From the NCBI GenBank assembly GCA_900696535.1, contig CAADGM010000051.1:1-46761 (forward strand): DNA of 46,761 bases, written 5' to 3'. Under the pieces are notes generated by a model that made no database searches, was not told the origin of the DNA, and saw nothing but the letters and a program-made list of their open reading frames with translations. Shown here piece after piece: positions 33,357 through 41,217 of this stretch. The DNA comes from an uncultured Planctomycetota bacterium (lineage in GTDB: Bacteria > Planctomycetota > Phycisphaerae > UBA1845 > Fen-1342). Position numbers and translations under genes: made by a program. Every line of letters begins with the position of its first letter. Position 1 is the stretch's first letter.

Positions 33357-34090
33357 GGAACGACACCGTCCGGCGCGGCGGGGTGGGCGCTCGACGCAGC
33401 CACGATGGCGGCGGCGATGCGGTCGAGCTGCGCTTCGACGTCGGCGCGGATCGTGCCGTCGCGGGTGGCCACGACCGCGCCGCCGCGCGCGACCTGCTCG
33501 TCGGCGATGACCTGGACGTGCCGCAGGGTGCCCAGGTCGCGGGTAAGGTCGGCCAGCAGGTCGGGCAGGGCGGCGTGATCGGCGGGGCTGAGGCGGAGCT
33601 CGACGTCGCCCTGGACGCCGACCAATTCGAGCAAGGCGCGGGCGGTCGCACGGGCCGGCTCGGACGACGCCGTTACGAGCGTCCTGCACACGCGGCGCGC
33701 GATGGCGATGGCGAGTTCGAGCAAGCCGGACTCGGCGCCGGCGAGCAGGGCGTGCTTGCGTTGGTCGAAGTCCGTCAGTGCCTGCGTGAGCGCGGCGCGC
33801 ACATGGGCGAGCTCAGTGGCGGCCTCACGCCGGGCCTGCTCGTGCGCAGCCTGGCGGGCCTCGCGCTGCACCTGCTCGAGGCCGGCGCGGCGGCCTTCGG
33901 CCAGGCCCTCGTCGAATCCGGCGCGGTGGTTTTGCTCGACGAGCGTGCGGGCCCGGGCCTCGGCCTGGGCGGTGATGCGGGCCGCTTCGGCCCGGGCGCG
34001 CTCGACGAGGTCGCGGCCCTGTCGTTCGAGGTCGGCGAAGTTGAACACCGGCGAGGCGGGCAGCGCTTCGCGGCGGATGAGCTGGCTCAT
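33353..34090 (-). CDS. fliH: flagellar ATPase stator/regulator FliH
   Basis: FliH binds and regulates FliI and links it to the C-ring. The 245-residue protein has a coiled-coil half rich in E/A/R (about 20-120) with the GxxxG-like repeats AGFDEGLAEGRRAGLEQ seen in FliH, and a C-terminal V-ATPase-E-like domain (LRHVQVIADEQVARGGAVVATRDGTIRADVEAQLDRI in part). It overlaps fliI. Confidence 0.92.
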   Translation of the reverse strand: MSQLIRREALPASPVFNFADLERQGRDLVERARAEAARITAQAEARARTLVEQNHRAGFDEGLAEGRRAGLEQVQREARQAAHEQARREAATELAHVRAALTQALTDFDQRKHALLAGAESGLLELAIAIARRVCRTLVTASSEPARATARALLELVGVQGDVELRLSPADHAALPDLLADLTRDLGTLRHVQVIADEQVARGGAVVATRDGTIRADVEAQLDRIAAAIVAASSAHPAAPDGVVP

Positions 34091-34128
34091 ATGGGCGACC
34101 AGGCGCGGCGCCGAGCGGCGCCGGGCGG

Positions 34129-35157
34129 CTAGACGATGACGTCGGCGCCGCCGCGCCCGGCGATGACGACTTCGCCGGCGTCCTCGAGGCGGCGGACAAC
34201 GTCGACGATCTTCTGCTGAGCACTCTCGACGTCGCTGACACGGACGGGGCCCATGAACTCCATTTCCTCCTTGATCATGGAGGCGGCCCGCTCGGACATG
34301 TTGCGGAAGACCTTCTGCTTGAGGTCCTCGCTGGCGGTCTTGAGCGCGAGGGCCAGCTCGTCGTTCTCAACTTCCTTGAGGACCGCCTGGATGCCCTTGT
34401 CGTTGACGCGGATGATGTCCTCGAAGCCGAACATCAGGCGGCGGATCTGCTCGACGAGCTGCGAGTCGACCTGCTCGAGGCCGTCGAGGATGGCCTTTTC
34501 CGTGGCGCGGCCGGCCATATTCAGGATGTTGGCCACGGCGTTGATGCCGCCGACGCGCTCGAAGCGCTCCGACACCAGTCCGGCCAGGCGCTTCTCGAGG
34601 CCGCGCTCGACCTCCTTGATGACGTCGGGGCTGGTCTGGTCCATGTTGGCGATGCGGGAGACGACCTCGACCTGCCGCTCGGTGGGCAGGGCGGAGAGGA
34701 TGTCGGTGGCCATGCCGGGAGGCAGGTGCGAGAGCACCAGCGCGATGGTCTGGGGGTGCTCCTCCTGGAGGAAGGTGACGAGGTTCTCCTTTTCGGTCTT
34801 CTGGAGGAAGCTGAAGGGCTGCTCGTGGACCTGGTGCTCGATGATCGAGACGACGCGGCGGGCCTCCTCGACGGGCAGCGTCTTCTCGAGCAGGGCCCGC
34901 GCCCAGGCGATGCCGCCCGCGTCGGCGTACTGCCGGGCCATCACCAGGCCGTAGAACTCGCGGACGACGTGGTCGCGGATCTCGGGCGAGAGTGTGTCCA
35001 GGGCGGCGATCTCCCGCGAGAGCTCCTCGACGCGGTCGCGAGCGAGGTTCTTCATGATGCGGGAGGCCACGTCCTGCTTGAGGGCCACGAGCAGGATCGC
35101 GGCCTTGCGGGCGCCCGTCAGGTCTTCGACGGACTTGGGCTCGGTGCGAAGGGCCAC
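34129..35157 (-). CDS. fliG: flagellar motor switch protein FliG, GTG start
   Basis: The C-ring rotor protein that meets the stators. The 342-residue protein is standard length. The N-domain (KAAILLVALKQDVASRIMKNL) binds FliF; the middle domain has the EHPQTIALVLSHL motif; the C-domain carries the torque-helix charge pattern (FEDIIRVNDKGIQAVLKEVENDELALALKTA in part). It starts at a GTG with AGGAG 11 bases upstream, just after the fliF stop. It would normally bind FliM, which is not in the cluster. Confidence 0.97.
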   Translation of the reverse strand: MALRTEPKSVEDLTGARKAAILLVALKQDVASRIMKNLARDRVEELSREIAALDTLSPEIRDHVVREFYGLVMARQYADAGGIAWARALLEKTLPVEEARRVVSIIEHQVHEQPFSFLQKTEKENLVTFLQEEHPQTIALVLSHLPPGMATDILSALPTERQVEVVSRIANMDQTSPDVIKEVERGLEKRLAGLVSERFERVGGINAVANILNMAGRATEKAILDGLEQVDSQLVEQIRRLMFGFEDIIRVNDKGIQAVLKEVENDELALALKTASEDLKQKVFRNMSERAASMIKEEMEFMGPVRVSDVESAQQKIVDVVRRLEDAGEVVIAGRGGADVIV

Positions 35158-35175
35158 GGCGGTGTTTGCTCCTGG

Positions 35176-36966
35176 CTAGAGCCGGTCGTGGAACGTCTCG
35201 TGGCGCTGGACCCACTGTTCGAGCAGCGTCGCGATGACCTGCGAGTCGGTATCGACGAGGGAGGCGATCTGGTCGAGCATCTTGCGGGACTGCACGGCCT
35301 TGGCGTCCACTTCCTGCGCGACCAGAACGCCCTCGGTCGCGGTGGCCTGGGCCACGGGCCCGACGACCTCGGCGATGGTCGAGTCGATCACCTGTCCGGA
35401 CCCGACGGTCGGAATGGCGTCCGCGCCGGCGGACGCGCGTGCCTGCGTGGCGGTGGCGGCGCGCTGGGCCGCGAGCTTGCGCCCGACGGACGCGACGTCC
35501 TGGGCGGCAACCTTGGCGGCCTCGATGGCCTCCTTGGGCAGCCCCAGCTCGAGACCGAACGACTCGCCCACCTCGGTCCGGCGAGCCAGCCGCATCATGA
35601 GGCCCAGGGACACCAGTGCCAGCAGGGCCAGTCCGGACTGCGGCCCGTAGCGCCAGGCCAGATCAAGCGAGCGGTCCAGCGCGCCGGCCGTCGCCGCGCT
35701 GCTGGACTGGACATCCGCGGCGGCAGTATCGACGTAACGGGAGATGGCCACGTTCTCCTCGGTCGGCGGCTTGACGAGCCGCGCGAGCTGGGCGGCGAGG
35801 CGCGTCTTCTCCGACTGAAATGTCTTCTCGATCGCAGCTTCGTCGGGTGCATCGGCGTTGGGATTGGCCCGGCGGTAGACGGCTTCGAGGTAGCTGGTCG
35901 AGAGACTGATCGCGGCGGCGACGGTGTCGATGTCGCCGGCGGGGCGCGATTCGGTCCGGTGCGACAGCCCGGTGGCGTACTCGGTGCGGCTGGTTTCGCG
36001 GGACTCATTGTCGTCGCCGCGGCCGCCACCGACGGCGAGGGCGGTGTTGGGCTGAACGCCCGGCTGCTCGGCTGAGCGGACGCGGGCCTTGCTCTCGGTG
36101 GTCGTTTCGCTGGAGCGCTCGACGCCCTTGCTGGGCGTGGAGGTCTCGGTCGTCATCGCGGTGGAGTTCAGCTCGACGCGGACGCTGACGAGCGCCTTCG
36201 GGTCGGGGACCTGACGGCGAATGAGCTCGGTGAAGCGCTGCTCCTCCTGTGCGCGGACCAGCTTGAGTGCACTGGCCGGGTCGTGCTCGATGTCCCAGTC
36301 GAGCGCGGAGCGGCCGCCCGCATCGAGGACCTGGACGTTGCGCAGCGGCAGACCGGCCACGGCGCCGGCGACCAAGCGTGCGGCGGCAAGCGCGAGGGGC
36401 CGGGGTACCGCCTCGCCGCCCTTCATCACGAGCGTCACGCTGGCCGAGCCGGGGGGGGCGGTGCGCGAGAAGCCGCGCGACTGCGTGTTGTAGTTGAGGA
36501 CGACGTAGGCTTCGCGGACGCCCTGGAACTGGCTGAGGATGCGCTGCAGTTCGGTCTGGAGCGCCCAGGTCCAGCGGCGGTTGTTCTCCTCCTGCGAAAG
36601 CCAGGGGTCGGACTCCTTGATGAGGGCGGCCAGGCCGACGCTGGTGTTGCCGGGGAGCTTGCCGTCCTCCTGGAGGCGAGCCAGGACGGCAGCGCGATTG
36701 GCAGTCGGGCTGACGTAGAGTCGGCCGCTGCGGACTTCGAAGGACTCGCCCATCTGCTGGAGGGCGGTTCGCATCTGGGCGAGCTCGTCTGGCGAGAGGG
36801 ATTGGTCGAGCAGCGGGACGAGCTGCGGAGTGCTGGCCCAGCTCAGGAGCCAGAAGAGCGAGAGCCCAACCAGGGCGCCGCCGAGCGCGATGGCGACGCG
36901 CTGGGACGTGTTGATGTCGCCCAGGCGCTGGAAGATCTGCGTGAGGAGCTGCTGGAGCGTACCCAT
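35176..36966 (-). CDS. fliF: flagellar MS-ring protein FliF
   Basis: The protein that forms the membrane ring on which the motor is built. The 596-residue protein has an N-terminal TM (about 23-44), two YscJ/FliF ring-building domains (for example YVVLNYNTQSRGF and LVKPPTEENV), a Ser/Glu/Arg-rich linker (about 275-330), a second TM (about 450-470) and the C-terminal FliG-binding helix (ASLVDTDSQVIATLLEQWV). It starts at an ATG after a 143-bp gap past fliE that contains a possible sigma-54 site. Confidence 0.97.
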   Translation of the reverse strand: MGTLQQLLTQIFQRLGDINTSQRVAIALGGALVGLSLFWLLSWASTPQLVPLLDQSLSPDELAQMRTALQQMGESFEVRSGRLYVSPTANRAAVLARLQEDGKLPGNTSVGLAALIKESDPWLSQEENNRRWTWALQTELQRILSQFQGVREAYVVLNYNTQSRGFSRTAPPGSASVTLVMKGGEAVPRPLALAAARLVAGAVAGLPLRNVQVLDAGGRSALDWDIEHDPASALKLVRAQEEQRFTELIRRQVPDPKALVSVRVELNSTAMTTETSTPSKGVERSSETTTESKARVRSAEQPGVQPNTALAVGGGRGDDNESRETSRTEYATGLSHRTESRPAGDIDTVAAAISLSTSYLEAVYRRANPNADAPDEAAIEKTFQSEKTRLAAQLARLVKPPTEENVAISRYVDTAAADVQSSSAATAGALDRSLDLAWRYGPQSGLALLALVSLGLMMRLARRTEVGESFGLELGLPKEAIEAAKVAAQDVASVGRKLAAQRAATATQARASAGADAIPTVGSGQVIDSTIAEVVGPVAQATATEGVLVAQEVDAKAVQSRKMLDQIASLVDTDSQVIATLLEQWVQRHETFHDRL

Positions 36967-37042
36967 CCTGGCGACTCCGGGCGGACTCCGCCGCGACGGG
37001 GACGCGCCGCGCGAAACTGGGCTGGGCGGCGTTTAGGCCGCC

Positions 37043-37057
37043 GCGGCCAGCGTGCCA
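37043..37057 (-). promoter_or_regulatory. possible sigma-54 promoter before fliF
   Basis: On the minus strand TGGCACGCTGGCCGC has a perfect TGGCAC -24 element and GC at -12 with exact 10-base spacing; the -12 is CCGC against TTGC. The predicted start is about 65 nt before the fliF ATG. A 6-bp hairpin (37025-37042) lies over the predicted start. Confidence 0.4.
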
Positions 37058-37109
37058 CGCGGGGTCGACGACCGGCCGCGCTGGGCGGGCCTCACCGCGG
37101 CCTGGGACC

Positions 37110-37418
37110 CTAGACTCGCAACTGCCTGATCTCGTTGTAGGCGTCCACGAGCTTGTTGCGGATCTCCATCAGCAGGCCGAAGGCGACCTCGGCCTTGCGT
37201 GCGGTGGCAAAAACCTCGGTGAGGTTGTCGGACCGGCCGGTCAGCAGGTTCTCGATGCCCTGGTCGGTCTCGCGCTGCACTCGACTGACCTCGTCGAGCT
37301 GTCGGCGGAGGAGGGCCGCGAAGCTGTCGGGACCATCCTCAGGCGCGGTGGGTTGCGCCGGTCGGGGCGAAGCCACCGGGCCGACGCCAGGGATCAGGTT
37401 GTTTCGAACCGCGTCCAT
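37110..37418 (-). CDS. fliE: flagellar basal-body protein FliE
   Basis: FliE joins the MS-ring to the rod. It has 102 residues, usual for the family, with a Pro-rich N-terminus, then SFAALLRRQLDEVSRVQRETDQGIENLLTG and the conserved end ATARKAEVAFGLLMEIRNKLVDAYNEI (in part). It is the last of flgB-flgC-fliE. Confidence 0.95.
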   Translation of the reverse strand: MDAVRNNLIPGVGPVASPRPAQPTAPEDGPDSFAALLRRQLDEVSRVQRETDQGIENLLTGRSDNLTEVFATARKAEVAFGLLMEIRNKLVDAYNEIRQLRV

Positions 37419-37453
37419 CAGGTGTCCCTAGTGCTTTGCGGCCTGAGCCGCGG

Positions 37454-37852
37454 TCACGCGAGGAGCCGGAGCGCCTGCTGGATCATGCCGCGGGTCACGC
37501 CGAGCATGGCCGCGTTGGCCTCGTAGGCCCGGCTGGCGGCGAGCGCGTCCACATACTCCATCGTGATGCTGACGTTGGGCAGTTGAACGTAGCCGTCGCG
37601 GTCGGCATCGGGGTGCATGGGGTCGAACTTGCGCCGGAAGGGGCTGGGGTCGAGTTCGACGGAGTCGACATGCACGCCGGCATTTCCTGCCGCGTCGCCG
37701 GCGGCAAAGGTGACGATCCGGCGGCGGTAGGGCACGGGCGTACCGTCTTCCTGGCGCGTGGCCTCGGCGTTGGCGATGTTGGCGGCGATGACGTCGAGTC
37801 GGACGCGCTGAGCGGTGAGCGCGGAGGCGCTGATGTCGAGCGAGCGGATCAT
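37454..37852 (-). CDS. flgC: flagellar basal-body rod protein FlgC
   Basis: A proximal rod subunit of 132 residues. The N-terminus (LDISASALTAQRVRLDVIAANIANAEATR) and the C-terminus (DALAASRAYEANAAMLGVTRGMIQQALRLL) are the coiled-coil ends shared by rod/hook proteins. YVQLPNVSITMEYVD is the family's core. It follows flgB by 58 bp. Confidence 0.96.
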   Translation of the reverse strand: MIRSLDISASALTAQRVRLDVIAANIANAEATRQEDGTPVPYRRRIVTFAAGDAAGNAGVHVDSVELDPSPFRRKFDPMHPDADRDGYVQLPNVSITMEYVDALAASRAYEANAAMLGVTRGMIQQALRLLA

Positions 37853-37884
37853 GTGAAGCGCTCCCGTGCGAGGGCCGAAGTGGC

Positions 37885-37898
37885 GCTTGCGATGTGCC
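37885..37898 (-). promoter_or_regulatory. possible sigma-54 site before flgC
   Basis: GGCACATCGCAAGC on the minus strand has GGCAC at -24 and GC at -12 with correct spacing, about 21 nt before the flgC start if used. The -12 box is AAGC. It lies inside an apparent flgB-flgC operon, so it may be chance. Confidence 0.25.
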
Positions 37899-37910
37899 TG
37901 TCAGAGATCA

Positions 37911-38351
37911 TCAGGTCACTCTCCCGCGAACGGCGCGCAGCAGCGTCTCGAACTTGCCGCGCAGGAGGCTGGTCGCCAGCTCATAGGAGAGGGCGTTGGC
38001 GTTGATCTCGGCCATGAGCCGCTCGACGCGCGTGTTGGTGCCGTCGTGAAAGAGCACGTTGTCGGCCGGCTCGGTGGACGGGGTGATGTCGAGCCCGCCG
38101 CCGGCCCGCGAGCGGACCTCCGTTCCGCCGCGCAGATTCAGCGCTTGTGGGCGGGGGCTGCTGCGCGACGCCTGGAGCGCGTCGTGCAAGGCGCTCTGGA
38201 AGCGGGCGGTGTCGAGCGACTTGAACTGGTAGCCGGGCGTGTCGACATTGGCCAGATTCTCGGCCAGCACCCGCTGGCGAAGCTCGGCGAAGCGCGCCGT
38301 GACCTCGAGCGACTGGATCGTGGGGCCGGAGAGCAGTCGGTCGAGCCACAT
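37911..38351 (-). CDS. flgB: flagellar basal-body rod protein FlgB
   Basis: A proximal rod subunit of 146 residues. It starts MWLDRLLSG at 38351, like other FlgB proteins; the longer frame from 38456 overlaps the regulator gene and is rejected. ELRQRVLAENLANVDTPGYQFKSLD is the conserved N-terminal coil and DGTNTRVERLMAEINANALSYELATSLLRGKFETLLRAV (in part) the C-terminal one. It is the first structural gene after the two-component regulators. Confidence 0.95.
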   Translation of the reverse strand: MWLDRLLSGPTIQSLEVTARFAELRQRVLAENLANVDTPGYQFKSLDTARFQSALHDALQASRSSPRPQALNLRGGTEVRSRAGGGLDITPSTEPADNVLFHDGTNTRVERLMAEINANALSYELATSLLRGKFETLLRAVRGRVT

Positions 38352-38364
38352 GGCATTCAACCTG

Positions 38365-38379
38365 GCAAGCGGTGTGCCG
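38365..38379 (-). promoter_or_regulatory. candidate sigma-54 promoter of flgB
   Basis: CGGCACACCGCTTGC on the minus strand matches the -24/-12 consensus TGGCAC-N5-TTGC at all but the first base. It lies in the 50-bp gap between the NtrC-type regulator and flgB. The predicted start is only about two bases before the flgB ATG, so the mRNA would be nearly leaderless, unless start or promoter is slightly different. Confidence 0.55.
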
Positions 38380-38401
38380 CAATCGGGGCCGCGGGCGATG
38401 C

Positions 38402-39799
<1,398 letters not shown>

Positions 39800-39816
39800 G
39801 GCTCCTCCTAGGGGAT

Positions 39817-40710
39817 TCAGGCTGCGCTGGTGCACTCGGCGGCGGCGTCCGGTCCGGCCTGGACGTCGTCCGCGCGGGCGGGTCGCAATGTCACGGTGAA
39901 ACGCGCGCCTCCGCCGGGTCGATTCTCGGCGGCAAGCTCGCCGCCGAACGCCTCGACCAGGCGGAAGGCGATGGTGAGTCCGAGTCCGGTTCCGTTTTCC
40001 TTGGTGGTGAAGAAAGGCTCGAAGATGCGCTCGCGGATGCCGTCGGGCAGGCCGGGGCCGTGGTCGTCGACCATGAGCCGCACGGCGTCGGGAGCTACAT
40101 CGACGGCGAGCTCGACGGCCTGGCCCGGCTCGGATGCCTCGGCGGCGTTGTTGACGAGGTTCACGAGGACGCGCTGGAGGCCGCTGTCGTCGGCCAGCAC
40201 GAGGACCTTCTCGGGCAGCGTGGGCACGACGAGGCGGACCTCGCGTGCGCGGAGCACGCGCTGCGCGGCCTCTTCGAGCCCGGCGAGCAGAACTTGCAGG
40301 TTGCAGCCGTGAAGCTGGCGGTCACGGGGCGCGAGGGCGAGCGTGTCCTCGACGACCGCGTCGATGGCCTGGATGCCGGCCTCGATCTTGTCGATGAGCC
40401 GAAGCGCCGGCCCCAGCTCGCGGGCCTGGCACTGCGAACGGAGCAGGTCGCTGTAGAGCTGGATGGCGCCGAGGGGGTTGCGGACCTCGTGGGCGACGCC
40501 GGCGGCGAGCTCCCCCAGGGCGGCGAGACGGCGGCGAAGCTCGAGCTCGCGGTCCTTGAGCGCCAGCTCGCGACGGAGGCGCGCGACCTCGCCCTGGAGC
40601 GCCTCGTGGGTGCGCTGGAGGCGGCCGGCGACATCCATGTACTCGCGCAACACGCTGCCTAGGTCGTCGGCGACCAGCGTCGGCTCGCGAGCGGGCGGCT
40701 GGGGCAACAT
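39817..40710 (-). CDS. cytoplasmic histidine kinase (flagellar, FlgS/FleS-like)
   Basis: A 297-residue soluble sensor kinase without TM or PAS domain. An N-terminal coiled coil (about 25-65) leads to the H-box (GVAHEVRNPLGAIQLYSDLL in part, phospho-His74), N-box (VNLVNNAAEA, N188), G1 (DDHGPG, 215-220), F-box (FEPFFTTKENG) and G2 (GTGLGL, 240-245). The absence of a sensor module fits kinases that read flagellar assembly state through protein contacts (Campylobacter FlgS, Pseudomonas FleS). It is next to and presumably phosphorylates the NtrC-type regulator. Confidence 0.94.
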   Translation of the reverse strand: MLPQPPAREPTLVADDLGSVLREYMDVAGRLQRTHEALQGEVARLRRELALKDRELELRRRLAALGELAAGVAHEVRNPLGAIQLYSDLLRSQCQARELGPALRLIDKIEAGIQAIDAVVEDTLALAPRDRQLHGCNLQVLLAGLEEAAQRVLRAREVRLVVPTLPEKVLVLADDSGLQRVLVNLVNNAAEASEPGQAVELAVDVAPDAVRLMVDDHGPGLPDGIRERIFEPFFTTKENGTGLGLTIAFRLVEAFGGELAAENRPGGGARFTVTLRPARADDVQAGPDAAAECTSAA

Positions 40711-40752
40711 GCAGACTCCGACCGGACAGTCGTGCGGGATTCGGCCCGCGGG

Positions 40753-41217
40753 TCAGCCCTGTATATCGGCAACTTGAGGCGTCGAACCTGCGCCCTGCCG
40801 CGCGTAGGCGGCACCGGCCTTGCGGACGCCGGTGATCTCGGCAAGTTCGGCGCTGACGGCGCTCTTCCGCGCGGACAGCAGGGCTGAGTCCTCCTGGTCG
40901 GTCCTCAGGATCACGCGCAGCAGGGCGTTGATCTCGGTCAGGAGCGTGGACGCCTCGAAGCGAAGTGACTCGGGAAGGCCGGCGTAGACCGTGTCCCAGT
41001 GACGGCGATAAGGCCCCAGGTCCTCGTTCAGTCTGGCCAGGGCCGTGACCAGGTCCTGCCGCTCGCGCAGGATCGACAGCAGCAGTTCCGGGCGGTCGCC
41101 GGAGATGAGGGTTCGCTGCTTCTCGCTGAGCGTGGTCAGGTTCTGGTACAGGTCGCGCTGGCGCGTCAGGAGCTCGACGAGTTGGCGGGCGTCAGTTCGG
41201 GGATGGCTGGCCGTCAT
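40753..41217 (-). CDS. FlgN-like flagellar export chaperone
   Basis: A 154-residue helical protein from the ATG at 41217 (GGAG six bases upstream); the longer frame from 41856 lies within the TPR gene. It has FlgN features: LVELLTRQRDLYQNLTTLSEKQRTLISGDRPELLLSILRERQDLVTALARLNEDL (in part). FlgN escorts the hook-filament junction proteins FlgK and FlgL. The end (VRKAGAAYARQG) also fits the family. It overlaps the TPR gene by 26 bp, so the two are coupled, and precedes the histidine kinase. Confidence 0.8.
   Translation of the reverse strand: MTASHPRTDARQLVELLTRQRDLYQNLTTLSEKQRTLISGDRPELLLSILRERQDLVTALARLNEDLGPYRRHWDTVYAGLPESLRFEASTLLTEINALLRVILRTDQEDSALLSARKSAVSAELAEITGVRKAGAAYARQGAGSTPQVADIQG

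Noticed and set aside
31962-33578. 538-codon plus-strand ORF over fliI
   Set aside because: Shadow of the FliI gene with His/Ala/Arg-rich product and no motifs.
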